Source: Megalopta genalis (lineage: Eukaryota > Arthropoda > Insecta > Hymenoptera > Halictidae). Taken from it: 64,000 nt of DNA. The position numbers and the translations under genes were made by a program. Shown one piece after another: positions 21,722-33,405 of this stretch. The notes below the pieces were generated by a model. That model was not told the origin of the DNA. It was given only the letters and a program-made list of their open reading frames with translations, and did no database searches. The stretch covers positions 11,141,962 through 11,205,961 of the forward strand of contig NC_135021.1 in the NCBI RefSeq assembly GCF_051020955.1, in the 5' to 3' direction. Within the stretch, counting starts at the first letter, position 1, and every line of letters begins with the position of its first letter.

Positions 21722-22146
21722 TCTCCGATTGTCCCTCAGCTTGTAAATGTAATAGTAACGGACAACTTGCGAAGACGGGATACGATTATCCGCACCTCGC
21801 GACTCGTTTTTATAGATGTTGACGATCGGCGACTATAAAAACGGGCCGCGAGGCTCAAATAATCATGTATTTTCTTCACAAATTGTTCACTTCTATTTAT
21901 AGTAATTTCTCCCTAATTCGCGCTCAGATTGCGCACAAAAATGGACAATTTGGGAAGAGATACGATTATTCGAGCCTTGCGTCTCGTATTTATAGTTGTT
22001 GACAATCGGTAACTATAAATAATAAAAACAATCGTATATATATACGAATAATCGTATCTCCTCTTCCCAAACTGTCCATTTTAGTGCGCAATCTGAGCGC
22101 GAATTAGGGAGAAATTACTGTACATGTTGAGGGACAATCGGAGAGA
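21722..22146. mobile_element. Older palindromic TA-MITE (outer copy)
   Basis: Outer arms TCTCCGATTGTCCCTCA (21722) and TGAGGGACAATCGGAGA (about 22128-22144), plus inner paired CGACTCGTTTTTATAG and CTATAAAAACGGGCCGCGAG. It belongs to the same family as the younger copy inserted in it but is more diverged. Confidence 0.65.
21900..22120. mobile_element. Young palindromic TA-MITE nested in the older copy
   Basis: Flanked by TA. Almost the whole 221 bp folds back on itself: AGTAATTTCTCCCTAATTCG with AATGGACAATTTGGGAAGAG on the left pair with the same words inverted on the right. Related copies: 29246-29428 and 39249-39432. Transcripts would form a long hairpin. Confidence 0.85.
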
Positions 22147-22281
22147 CTTTACTACATTGGACCGCGGAGCCGATGCAAATTTGACAACAGTGATTATTTA
22201 GCTCGGAAACAAAATTGCAGAATCGTGAGAAGAACTTGAGAACTGAACTTGAGTCACTGTGCTTTGTATTTTCGTATAATC

Positions 22282-22704
22282 TTAACACCTAACAGACGGG
22301 TTGTTTTTTCTCTGCTTTTCTCGGTTTCCACGCATTCTTTAAGAGAATTAAATAAACATGTATGTATGGTTTTAAAGCGTCGCAGTTTCATTAAATCAAC
22401 ACTATATTTTGTGAAATTTTACAAAGTTATTTATTTATATGTCTAGTATCGATAAAATATTGATGAAGTATTAATGAAGTGTTAATAAAAATTCAAGCAA
22501 AAACGTAAATCTACGTGGCTCGTTCTAGGAAGTCAGAGTGGGAAAACAGCAAAACCACGATTCAAGAATGATATGTAAAATGAACAATATATGCTGATCT
22601 TTTGTTACGTGCACAATTAAATTATATGTTTACATCTTCTGGAATAAGATATGATAATCCTGATGTCACCACTATGTCGAACATATTCGACCTCAGAGGG
22701 TTAA
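22282..22704. mobile_element. Candidate TTAA element
   Basis: TTAACACCTAACAGACGGG at the left and CCTCAGAGGGTTAA at the right. Near the right end is GTCGAACATATTCGAC (22676-22691), two 6-bp arms around CATA. The two termini match poorly beyond TTAAC, so the pairing of these ends is uncertain; the right end alone is convincing. Confidence 0.4.
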
Positions 22705-23996
22705 ACCAGGATCTATCATTTTATACCATTGCATTCATAATTTATCTAAAATAAAAAGAAATGAACGATCAATTTCGAATTCGGATAATCGAAGTTCTAC
22801 CGTACAATTGACATTATTATACCTTTCCCACATTCATTCTTACGATTTATTTTACTGAATATCGATCTTCACTCGTTCAATATTTTCTAAAGCGTTTTCA
22901 CAAGCTTTTACGGAAATTTCACGAGTACAGCATCCAAAAATTCAAACAATATTCGTGGTATTTTAAGAAACTTCCGTCTTCTATATATTTAATTTTAACA
23001 AATAACTGAGACAAATTGGAATTAAATAAAAAACTTTGACACAGCTTGCAGGATAAATGTAAAGCTAGTTGTGCCTGAAGATAAACAAAAGGCGCAGTAA
23101 TTTGGCTGCACCACGGTAACTAGCTCCACCGTCCTAGCTGCCTTTCGGAAAATCCTTCGAGACGAATTTACCGGTCCGCCGAGTCTCTATAAAGTCGCGG
23201 ACGCGTCCGAGTCTCGCAATATTTAGAAAAAATTGCAAGCCCGTTCGACGAGACGTTGTTGCCCGCGACGCGGCGGAAGAATGTGATATAAGAAACGGCA
23301 TAGCCGCGGCGTGGGAATCTCACAATCAAAGTGACCGGCATTCCAGGCTCCGATAACATCTGCATAACGGAGACCTATTTCACGCTAGCGAAAGGATTAT
23401 CCCTTCGTCCTCGGGACACAATCTTCCGCGCTAACGAAACTCCCGGCCGGGGCCGGGCGCGTCCAATTAAAACGAAAGGAGGGAAGGAGGGAAAAATCGA
23501 ATTCTCCGATCCACCGGTGTTCCAATTATCGTTTAATCATAGACCAATCGGAATTACTCGAGCCCCGGCGCGGCGCTTCTCTCTCCATCTCTCTCTCTTT
23601 CGCTCTCTTTCTCTGCGAAAACCGACCGAAAAGAAAGACCGACGAGGACAAAACGGCTCGGTCACGTGGTCCCGCGATGAAAATCAATGATCACTCGCGG
23701 TTCGTATTATAATAATTGCCAACGATCGCCGCGACTGTTCACGGAGAATTCACAATGGGAATTCGCAGCGTCGGGAACTCACGGTGGTCGCGATTCGCGC
23801 AAAAACCTGCAGGAAATTCTTACGGGGTAGTTAAAGGAGGATGCTGGGGAACCGTAACTTCCAGTTCGGCCTCTAAATGCCGGCACAATTGCGTTCGCAG
23901 GTTCTCTCGATTATGCCGGGGACCTTCGTGCAATATCAAAATTGTCTGCGTTAGTTGCTGCTAGAAGCAGCGAGCGCATAGGAGCGGAGACTTCCC
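22705..23996. other. Unique DNA, CpG-rich from ~23100, no gene seen
   Basis: 22705-23090 is AT-rich without features. 23100-23960 is CpG-rich with frames of 119 (plus) and 82 (plus) codons that lack motifs. A CT-rich tract lies at 23578-23615. Confidence 0.4.
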
Positions 23997-24110
23997 TTAA
24001 CCCCTTGCCGCGCCATTTTCTTTGCAGTTACGATGATTAGAAATTTCTCGATCGCAGTCACTTCTCAGTGTAAATGCGAACATTCTATTAAAACGTGACC
24101 TCGAGGCCGT
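23997..24110 (+). mobile_element. Left-end fragment of a P1 TTAA MITE
   Basis: TTAACCCCTTGCCGCGCCATTTTC, then GCAGTTACGATGATTAGAA, matching the left ~90 bp of 3852-4088. The right half is not present. Confidence 0.65.
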
Positions 24111-25278
24111 ATTTAAAAGATAAGAATTTGTTTGTAATTTCCAACGTTGCAAGAACGATTTCTTTAATCGGATGAAAATTGATTCGAGAAGGTGGATCCT
24201 TCGCAAGTGAAACTAAAGAAGGTGCATCCGGATACGAACAATAGTTCCCGAGATAAAAATTCCCGAGTACAACACAGTTTCGTAAATTTCAGTTGTAAAT
24301 TTCAGGGCTCTGTATTTTGCAAATAAATTCGAGATCGGCAAAGCGATGACTGAAACCCCCCCTTGATATCGCAGGAATTACACCATATTTCAGTTTGAAC
24401 AAAATCCGAGACATCGAGACGAAGAAATGATCGATTTGCTGAGAAATGACCCGTTTATTAGTGTTTCAGATTGCATAATTTTGTTGAACGCTAAACTTAA
24501 TTAACATTGAAAGTGACTAACGCGTGATGTTTTGCACGAATAAGGAGACTGAATTTATTTAAACTATCCACAATTTCGATTACAATGAATACTTGGATTA
24601 CGAAATTAATCAATCATTCTCTAAGAAATGAGTCCTTATAATTCCAGCAATGTTAAGATACAAAATGCAAAAGCAGTCGTTTCGACCGGCTCGGTAGGTT
24701 TAGCGTTACAATGAAATCGTCAAACCAGTCGTTTCGTCTGCTGTTGCGATTCCAGTATTAACGCACAAACTGAAATTTCTTTGCAATTGTTACTCGCGCC
24801 GTTTTTCCTTACAGCGACACGTAATTGTCTTAACGAAGTGCGTCGCGAAGCGAGTCGCGCCGCAAGAAAAATCGGCGAAAATAGCTTGGTGAAAACGAAC
24901 GGTAGTGCTGGAATCAGCGAGCATTGACGAGGCTCCAAGTATTTTCGGGCGCAACAAGGCGCGGAGCGGGGCGAACTTTCACCCTGGTGAATTCAAATGA
25001 TCTGCACCTTTCGCGGCGGCGGCGGCGGTTAAAGCCTCGGTAAATCCGCGAACCCGAGCGCCGAGCTTCTCGTTTTTTCTTCGAGTCTGCTTTAAAGCTG
25101 GCAGTCTGCCGGCGATACGCGTTCGCCGGCACGATCGATCCTCTTTTTTCCAATTAAGAGATTATCGACGCGGAGGCTAAGTTGCGCGCCCGGGAGCGGG
25201 TTGTTTCAACGCTGTGTACATCGTGCTGCCACGGTGTGCTTCTGGTGCACCCAAGGAGAAGCCCGAGAGTATAAAGAG
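24111..25278. other. Unique DNA, no gene seen
   Basis: AT-rich to about 24720, then CpG-rich with overlapping minus-strand frames of 72 and 79 codons lacking motifs. A short GGCGGCGGCGGCGG run is at about 25015-25029. Confidence 0.4.
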
Positions 25279-25304
25279 TGAGAGAGAGAGAGAGAGAGAG
25301 AGAT

Positions 25305-25338
<34 letters not shown>

Positions 25339-25339
25339 T

Positions 25340-25377
<38 letters not shown>
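25279..25377. repeat. GA microsatellite
   Basis: About 100 bp of GA repeats with a few interruptions (GATAAAGA, GTGAAAG). Confidence 0.96.
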
Positions 25378-25378
<1 letters not shown>

Positions 25379-26097
25379 AAAAAGGAGGTACGGTTAATGG
25401 TTAGCTACCGCGGCATCACCCAGTTTTTCGCCGCGCTCCTTTCTGATTTCTGTAATCCCGGCTAATCACCGCTCCCAACAATTGCACGAACTTTTATGTA
25501 AATAGCGTAATGCCGGAGTAGAGAACCCGCTCGGAGCGGGCCCCGTGCTGCGGCCAGCGAAAAATTCCGCGTGTCCGACGTCGCCGTTTCGCCGCGAGGC
25601 CTCTCCTTTCCCGTGGCCGAGCCGCGCCGAGCAGAAAAGTATCCGCGAGACACGCCGAACACAAATGTTGCCAGCCACGCAACGCGATACGATCGTTGCA
25701 CGGTACACTTTGATCGTGCAACTTGCTTCATACCGCTGTTTCTGCCGTCTTCTGGACGGTTCGAAATCGCCACCTTGCGAACGCTCGCTCTTTGCAAATA
25801 CATGCCTTCGTTTCCGAGCGGTTTACGAACAGACATCAGCGAAAATGTAATCGGTAATCTGATTAATTATTATGATTACGAAATGGTGCACTAGTCGCGA
25901 CGGAAGATAAATTATTTTGATTACGATTTTAAAAAACCTTGTAGAACGGTAAGAGATAACTGGACGAATCTCTGGTGCATCTTCGCGCAATTTCGTTCGA
26001 TCGAGGATGGAGATTTCGATGGAGAAGAAGTGAACAGAAATTAGGAATGTCGAAACGAGATCGAAAGATAACTGCGAAAGCGCTAAAAATGATGTTG
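25378..26097. other. CpG-rich to mixed unique DNA, no gene seen
   Basis: Six overlapping frames of 75-124 codons on both strands cover 25460-25890. None has a recognisable domain, and they share the same Arg/Ala-rich composition expected from a GC-rich island. Confidence 0.4.
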
Positions 26098-27592
26098 AAA
26101 CTCGAAGCTAGAAATGTTGTTGAAATTAAAAATGATAATAAAGTTAAAAATGATATTGAACCCAAACAAAATGTTGAAGTTAAAAAATGATATTGAATCC
26201 AAAAATAATATCGAAGTTGAGAATAATATTGAAGCTAAAAATGATATTAAAGTTAATAGCGACATTGAAGTTAAGGATGATATATTGAAATTAGAAATGA
26301 TATTGAAATTAAAAATAATATTGAAGCTAAAAATGATGTTAAAGTTAAAAATACTATTGAAGCTAAAAATGATATTGATGCTACAAATAATACTGACACT
26401 AAAAATGATATTGAAGCTAAACATGATATTAAAATTCAAAAGTAATATTGAAGCTGAAATTGATACTGAACCCAGAAATAATATTGAAGCTAAAAATGAT
26501 ATTGAAGTTAAAAGTAATATTGGGGCTAAAAATAATATTAAAGTTAAAAATGATATTATAGTACAAAATAATATTGAATCTACAAATGATATTGAAGCTA
26601 CAAATAATATTGAATTCGATAATAATATTGAAGTTGAAAATGATATTAAAGTTCAAAATAATATTGAAGCTAAAAATAATATTGAAGCTAAAAATGATAT
26701 TGAAGTTAAAAGTAATATTAGGGCTAAAAATAATATTAAAGTTAAAAATGATATTAAAGTACAAAATATTATTGAATCTACAAATGATATTGAAGCTACA
26801 AATAATATTGAACCCGATAATAATATTGAAGTTGAAAATGATATTAAAGTTCAAAATAATATTGAAGCTAAAAATGATATTGAAGTTAAAAGTAATATTA
26901 GGGCTAAAAATAATATTAAAGTTAAAAATGATATTAAAGTACAAAATAATATTGAATCTACAAATGATATTGAAGCTACAAATAATATTGAATTCGATAA
27001 TAATATTGAAGTTGAAAATGATATTAAAGTTCAAAATAATATTGAAGCTAAAAATGATATTGAAGTTAAAAGTAATATTGAACCCAAAAATAATATTGAA
27101 GTTAAAAGTAATATTGAAGCTAAAAATAATATTGAAACTAAAAATAATATTGAAGTTAAAAGTAATATTGAAGCTAAAAATAATATTCAAGCTAAAAATA
27201 ATATTGAAGCTAAAACTATATTGAAGCCACAAATAATATCGAACCCGAAAATAATATTGAAGTTAAAAATAATATTGAAGCTGAGAATGATAATAAAATT
27301 AATAATTCCACTGAAAAGAAAAGATGATATTGAAATTAAAAACGATATTGAAGCTACTAATAATATCGAGGCAACAAATAATACTGAATCTAAAAATTGA
27401 ATGAAAGTTAAAGATGACGTTGCAGCTAAAAACGATCACAAAATTCAAAACAATGTTGAAGCGAGAAATAATATTGGGGCTAAAAAATGATATCGAAGCT
27501 AAAAACGCTGTCGCGGCCAGAAACGCTGTCGAAGCTAAAAATAATGTCAAAGCTAAAAACGCTGTCGTAGCTAAAAATGACGTCGAAACTGA
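26098..27592. repeat. 18-bp minisatellite with 180-bp higher-order unit
   Basis: About 80 copies of an 18-bp unit typified by AATATTGAAGCTAAAAAT. In the core the blocks starting at 26701, 26881 and 27061 share the same order; the first two are nearly identical, giving an exact 180-bp (ten-unit) period. Because 18 is divisible by three, several frames stay open on both strands: 428 codons (plus), 216 (plus, other frame) and 267 (minus). Codon content is only the repeat hexapeptide NIEAKN and variants. I see no promoter, splice site or signal peptide and treat it as non-coding. Confidence 0.92.
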
Positions 27593-28282
27593 AACTGCCG
27601 GCGCGACGGCTCTCCATCTAACCCAGACCGCGAGTTTTCGAGAACACCGTTCCCGTGGATTCGGTTATCAGCCTGCGCAATTGGCGAAGAAATCGCAACG
27701 TGCCACGCGTCCGCGTCCCCGAGACGCATTTGTCACCGGCAGATTATCATCTCGCGACGGCTGCCGGTGTCCTTGATCGATAAAACTCGAATAATTCGCT
27801 CGGGGGACAGAGGACGCGGCGGCGACGGCGGAGGGTCTCGCTCCGAGGACGATCTACGTGTGTACACTGTGCACAAGAGAATCGCATTGCACCGTGGAGA
27901 AACGTTTCTTCGGCTTTCTAGAACGCTGCTGGAAGGTAAGAGAAGGTGGGTGGCTGCAGGAGAAGGTCGATTCGTTGTTATTACGTGACACCGTTACGCA
28001 ACGGCTCGCCACCGCCGTTTCTGGAGCTAACATAAGCTAGCCGGCTGGAACGGCGATCGAAAACGTTCGATTTCGATCGGCCGGTCTCCCGTTTCGAGTC
28101 TGAGTTTATCACTGATCCAAAAGCTGCATCGTGATCCGCGACTCGGGGTCCGTTCGTCGTTTGTTCTCAATGTTCTGCGAGCGATTGGCTTTGATGGAAG
28201 CTAATTATTCTCTTCTGCTAACTTTATTCCTTCTTCTGCCAGTTTTATTACTTCTGCTATAGCTCTCTACGGAGTCATTCTA
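27593..28282. other. CpG-rich unique DNA, no gene seen
   Basis: Overlapping plus-strand frames of 60-73 codons with no motif. The 120-codon frame at 27414 is largely the end of the minisatellite read on into this island. Confidence 0.4.
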
Positions 28283-28636
28283 CGGGATGTCCCAAAAGTC
28301 ACTAGCAATCGGGAAATGAGGTGTTCCTGAGGTCATTTGGAGTAACTTTTTCCTTAGCGAAAATGCAATCCGAGGTTTCGTTCACGAGTTATTAGCGAAA
28401 AACACTGGCCAATGAGAGGCGAGATCAGCTGGCGCGAGTCGACAGAGCCAATGAGCGGAACTGGACTTCGGCCGCTGGTTGGCTCGACCGCCTTTTACCA
28501 GTCGAGCTCGCTTCCTATTGGTCAGTGTTTTTCGTTAATAACTCGTAAACAAAGCCGCGGATTGCATTTTCGCTAAGGAAAAAGTTACTTCAAATGATCT
28601 CATTTCTCGATTGCGAGCGACTTTTGAGACATCCTA
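28283..28636. mobile_element. TA-flanked MITE with ~100-bp inverted repeats, copy 2
   Basis: Second copy of 9986-10350, same orientation: CGGGATGTCCCAAAAGTC at the left, GTTCCTGAGGTCATTTGGAG, a CG-rich centre with CCAATGAGAGGCGAG and CTATTGGTCAGTG, then AAGTTACTTCAAATGA and GAGACATCCTA at the right. Confidence 0.85.
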
Positions 28637-29073
28637 TATACAGAGTTATCATCTTAATGATCACACCTATTTTTGCGGCACTTGTACTTATCTGAGAGAA
28701 AAAAATGTTTCGAACAAAAGTTACCAAGTACTTCGAGGAGAACAAGGAGCAATAATAAAAATTTCGAAGAATTGTTTATTCGATTGTTTTATTTTTTCTT
28801 TACAGCGCTCAGCTGACTTAAAAAACGAATTCAACGACCTGCTACACAATGACTTTCACACAATGACTCCTACTGTTCACGGTCAGCGGAAAAAGATTTT
28901 TTTTGCTGCAAGCTTTGATACTCTATGATGCATAAATAACTAAAATGTACCAACTTATCAACGTCATAACGTATTACGAACTTATATATTGATACTCCAT
29001 AATAATTAAATTGAACAATTGGTTCCTTTCAATTTTTATCACCTGCCCTTCGCAACGTTATGTTTTATTACTA
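28637..29073. other. AT-rich unique DNA, no gene seen
   Basis: A 105-codon frame at 28611-28928 begins inside the MITE and shows no domain. Nothing else is supported. Confidence 0.35.
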
Positions 29074-29516
29074 GACTGTGGATTTTATGTATTTACGATC
29101 AGAATGACTAGATGAGACACAAAAGTGCAAACACGTTAGCTAAATTTAAGAACATTGTTATCTTCATCGCAATTTATTAAAATTAATAAAAAGGAGAAAC
29201 AGATTTTTATTTAATTTCCGATCCTGATCATTCAGACGGAAAGTATAGCAAATTCTCCCTAATTTTCCTTCAACTTGTAAATAAAAATGGACAATTTGCG
29301 GCTCATTTTTATATTTGCCGATTATCAACAATCACAAAAACGCTGAAAAGCTCGAACAATCGTATCTCCTCTTCCCAAATTGTCCATTTTTGTTTACAAG
29401 CTGTAGGAAAATTAGGGAGAATTTACTGTATCCATCTACATTTATATTTATTCATATTTATTACTATTGTTTATATTTATTTATATTTCCATTCTTTTGC
29501 ATCAAAATCCGCAGTC
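29074..29516. mobile_element. TA MITE (TAGACTGCGG family), interrupted
   Basis: Starts GACTGTGGATTTTATGTA after TA and ends with inverted ATCAAAATCCGCAGTC. It is split by the palindromic MITE at 29246-29428; without that the element is about 260 bp. Clean relative: 54309-54505. Single ends of the family occur near 12425, 14280, 17709, 20652, 39838 and 47315. Confidence 0.65.
29246..29428. mobile_element. Palindromic TA-MITE nested in the previous element
   Basis: 183 bp between TA duplications. Arms: TAGCAAATTCTCCCTAATTT and AAATTAGGGAGAATTTACTG, with AATGGACAATTTG and CAAATTGTCCATT inside. Same family as 21900-22120. Confidence 0.8.
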
Positions 29517-30525
29517 AACTTATTACAAAACCGTTTGATCGAACCGATCGGACTTTGAACTTTGCGGATTTGAAAGCTTTGGGGGGTTGTAAACCGAATA
29601 GAAAAAAGAAACAATGCTACAAAATACGAAAGTTTGAACATCGACGGTTCCTGGGCCAGGTTCACGAAGGAGGACATGCGGGAGACGGGTAAAGTGCATT
29701 CACCGGATGGAAGCGTAGGGAACGGGGATAGAAACGCGTGCATGCAGGTAAGCTGGTAGGAGGGAGAGCGGGGAGGGAGAGAGGAAGAAAGAGGAGGAGG
29801 CGGAGGAAATCGGTGTCGGAGGAAGGGGTGTCGTAAAACGAAGGAGCTAGACACGTCCGAAGCCGGCGAGAACTCGAGAGGGGAAGCTGGGCAACGAGGA
29901 GAGGAGACTATTGGGAATAGAGGAGGCCTGGGGGAGGCTTGGAGGAGGCCGAGGGGCAGGAAATAATAGAAGGAGGGCGCGGCGCGGCGCGGCAAGGCGG
30001 TCGGTCACTTGTTGCGATCCTGTTAGTTCACCTCTTCGCGGCCGTCTCGTCGTCTCGTCTCGTCCCGTCTCGTCCCGTCTCGTCTCGTCTCGTCTCGACT
30101 CATCTCGAGTTGTCTCGACTCGAAGGAAGACGCCGAGACGAGGACGAAACAAGGCGCCGCGACGAGGAGCGAACGAGACGGAGGGAACCTATTTCGCAGG
30201 GTGCGCCGACACTCCAGAGACCAGGCTACTGCCAGGCCATCCTCGAGCGACGATGCTCGGCCACGCTCCTTCCCGCTTCCTATAAGACTTCAGACTTCTA
30301 GTAGGGTGGTCCTTATTCTTCGGCTTTCGATCTTTTCTGGCTCTACCCCCGAAATTATGGCACTCGGGGAGGGAACGACGTGTGCGACATTTGGAGGCCG
30401 TCGGATAACGGGAAGCTGCGTTAAGGGGGATCATTCGGGCGAAAATCAATTTATTGTGTCTGGAAAATTATTATTTTATTATCAACGCCGAGCCCTAAAC
30501 GGGGCTGAAGTATAGTGTTTTATAG
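29517..30525. other. GC-rich island, no gene called
   Basis: Purine-rich (GGAGG) to about 29990, then CpG-rich. Overlapping frames up to 172 codons on the minus strand and 124 on the plus strand are Arg/Ser/Pro low complexity. Confidence 0.45.
30043..30122. repeat. CGTCT pentanucleotide repeat
   Basis: Imperfect CGTCTCGTCTCGTCCCGTCT units over about 80 bp. Confidence 0.9.
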
Positions 30526-30711
30526 CAAGGGTGGCCAAACTTTCGATCACTATGGATAGCTACTGTTTTTTTTTTTTATTATAGCCGGCGATCGGCCAAT
30601 GTATTAAGTGATCACAGGGAAAATAGTAATTTAAAGCCAAAAATAAATTTATATTTAAAATAAACATAGTTAATAGTTAATAGTTACGCGGTCGACGCTT
30701 TGGCCGCCCTG
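30526..30711. mobile_element. hAT-like MITE
   Basis: A 186-bp element beginning CAAGGGTGGCCAAAC and ending with the inverse, TTTGGCCGCCCTG. It is flanked by 8-bp direct repeats TTTTATAG and TTTTGTAG (one mismatch). Eight-base duplication and C(A/G)GGGTGGCC termini are hallmarks of hAT. The interior is AT-rich and non-coding. Confidence 0.8.
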
Positions 30712-31043
30712 TTTTGTAGTAATGACAAGATTGGATTTGTTTAAACTTCCTACGATTTTTGTTATAATATGTGCTCGATTGATGAAGTTTTCGTGAACAA
30801 ATTTCCAACAAAAATATTTTTATAGTATCAACGATTGTAAAAGAAAGAAATCAGAAACAAGTCATTTTGGCTAGCAATTCTAGTGTCAAACAGATAAAAA
30901 AACAGCGAATACAATCTTATTCGACAGTGTCGAATAAATATCCGATTGAATACAAGTTTATCTAGTTTAAAAAATATGTTTCTAATTTATCAAACAACAA
31001 TTGATCCGAATATGATTTTATTCGAATAACATATTCAAATGAA
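30712..31043. other. AT-rich unique DNA, nothing seen
   Basis: No gene, terminal repeat or conserved motif noted. TATTCGAC words near 30920 and 31020 resemble the ATTCGAATAAA family. Confidence 0.4.
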
Positions 31044-31738
31044 AAAGAATAGAATAGAATAGAAAGAATAGAATAGAAAGAATAGAATAGAAAGAATAGA
31101 AAGAATAGAATAGAATAGAAAGAATAGAAAGAATAGAATAGAATAGAATAGAAAGAATAGAATAGAAAGAATAGAATAGAATAGAATAGAAAGAATAGAA
31201 TAGAATAGAATAGAAAGAATAGAATAGAATAGAAAGAATAGAATAAAGAATAGAAGAATACAATAGAATAGAATAGAATAGGATAGAGTAGAATAGAAAG
31301 AATAGAAAGAATAGAATAAAGAGTAGAATAGAACAGGAAAAATAGAATAGAAATAATAGAGTAAAGAGTAGAATAGAACAGAAAGAATAGAATAGAATAG
31401 AAAGAATAGAATAAAAAGAATAGAAAGAATAGAATAGAAAGAATAGAATAGAAAGAATAGAAAGAATAGAATAGAATAGAATAGAAAGAATAGAATAAAG
31501 AATAGAAGAATACAATAGAATAGAATAGAATAGAAAGAATAGAGTAAAGAATACAATAAAGAGTAGAATAGAACAGAAAGAACAAAATAAAGAACAGAAT
31601 AGAAAGAACAGTGTAAAGAATAGAATAAAGTGTAGAATAGAACAGAAAGAACAGAATAAAGAATAGAATAAAGACTAGAATAGAACAAAAAGAATAGAAT
31701 AAAGAATAGAATAGAATAGAAAGAAGAGAATAAAGAAT
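31044..31738. repeat. AGAAT pentanucleotide array
   Basis: About 700 bp of AGAATAGAAT with frequent AGAAAGAAT variants and, after 31500, AATAAAGAATAG units. Three overlapping minus-strand frames of 165-261 codons are Phe/Ser/Leu/Tyr repeats of the array and not genes. Confidence 0.96.
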
Positions 31739-32849
31739 AGGATTCTGTCAAACTCGTTATCAAAAATATTCGTTGACAAGATAATTTGCACGTAATTCGA
31801 ATCAGCGTAAAAAGATGCAATCGAAATGCACACTTTCAAAATTTTATCTGGCTCTAGTTACTGTTAATCGAGTTCCGCCTGAACACCCTCCCCCCGCCCC
31901 CACCCTTGAAAGGCAACACTCGAAAATGAACGGCCTTTAGAAAAAGATAAACAATTTACGTGAAATTAAAAGTCTAGTTTAAACGAAATCCTGGCTACGC
32001 CCTCGACTATCGGCGTAAAATAGTCGAAACCGTGGAAACTCGGTGCAGCCGAGGCACGAGATTATTCCGGCCACGTTCGGAATTGTATTTTGAGCGAAGT
32101 GTCCAGCGAAGTTCCGAGCGAAGTTCCGAGCGAAGATCGAAAGTGCGATGATCCGGTTTCGGCAAACAGCGATTTGTTCGCGTCGAAGCTGCAGCGACGC
32201 GCGTCAAATAAAATGGAGGATAACGGAGGACGGTGCATTTACCCCCGGCGCTGCGCGTCGCGACGCGGCACGGCGCGGCACGGCGCGGCGCATGTGCTCG
32301 GGGAGCTTTTAAAATATCATCGCGTTCATTTACATGAGTCCATGGTGCGCCGTGGTTCAGGAAGCTACGGTGTCCCAGCCGACACGTATTGTATAACAAG
32401 CGCGGCGCGCGAGAGCTATACATATACGTGCATGCATGCTGTATACGTGTACATACTCACTATAATCGGTTACCGAGATAAGCGGCAACGATGGCTGTAC
32501 CGTTATGCTCAGACTTACCTGAAACAAAAAGGAATGCGTGCATTAGAGACGTGCGAGCCGACGTGGCAACTATACTGAAAAATCTCGTTTCGTTCCGCGG
32601 TTGAAGAAAGAACGGATCGCCTTACGGACGCAAAATAGCATAGTCTCGGCCTGCTTAACGGGACGCCGGTGAATTCATGGAAGCCTGATCGACTGGTCTA
32701 CTCGAAACCGTCATTCGTTCGCTGACCATCCCCGTTCAGGTCGTTCACGATTTCTCGAAATGTTTTATCCTGTTCGGCAAAATTTTGCACGGATAAGAAA
32801 CTGCGGGTCCAGTTTTATTCGGCACTAGCGAACAAATATAAAATCGAAA
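31739..32849. other. CpG-rich unique DNA, no gene called
   Basis: 31739-31990 is AT-rich; 32000-32760 is CpG-rich, with a small direct repeat GCGAAGTTCCGA at 32103-32130. A 162-codon plus and a 138-codon minus frame overlap and have no motif. Confidence 0.4.
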
Positions 32850-33405
32850 ACAAATTTATTTAGACGAGAATTTATCCGAATAAGATTTCAGTCGAATAAG
32901 AATTTATCCGAATAAGATTTCAGTCGAACAAAAATTTATTCTAATTAGATTTATTCTAATTATTCGTTATGGTTGAAGAAAGAAGTGCGAAAGAAATAAA
33001 GCGATAAACATTAAACTCGAAACCCGATGTACTACAGAATGAACAATTTTATAGTTTATTTTATCAATATTAAAAAAAAACGCTTTATATTCTATATATA
33101 TCATGTTTATTAAAATCGATTATTTTCCGTATGGAAAATTTTAATAAACATGATAGAATATAAAGTGTTTTTTTAAAATGCTGATATAATAAACTATAAA
33201 ATTGTTCACATCTGTGTAGTATATCGGGTTTCAAGTTTAATGTTTATCGCTTTATTTCTTCCACACTTCTTTGTACAATTATAATGAATAATTAGAATAA
33301 ATTGAATTCGTACGAATTTCTGTACGACTAAAATCTAATTCGGATAAATTTTTATTCGACTGAAATTTTATTCGGATAAAAATTCTGATCTAAATAAATT
33401 TTTGA
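32850..33405. repeat. Long foldback, arms ~265 bp, loop ~20 bp
   Basis: Left arm 32850-33117, right arm 33138-33405. Paired words from outside in: AAATTTATTTAGA/TCTAAATAAATTT, GATTTCAGTCGAAT/ATTCGACTGAAAT, TAATTATTCGTTAT/ATAATGAATAATTA, AAATAAAGCGATAAACATTA/TAATGTTTATCGCTTTATTT, and ATCATGTTTATTAAAAT/ATTTTAATAAACATGAT at the hairpin tip. A tandem copy of the outermost word in the left arm is the main mismatch. No frame inside. Confidence 0.85.

Noticed and set aside
26114..27400. 428-codon open frame
   Set aside because: It is the 18-bp minisatellite read in frame; other frames and the reverse strand are also open, and there are no gene signals.
29477..29995. 172-codon minus-strand frame
   Set aside because: Pro/Ser-rich reading of a GGAGG-rich tract; no domain or start context.
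31035..31820. 261-codon minus-strand frame that looks like a membrane protein
   Set aside because: Phe/Leu/Tyr/Ser run produced by the AGAAT pentanucleotide array.
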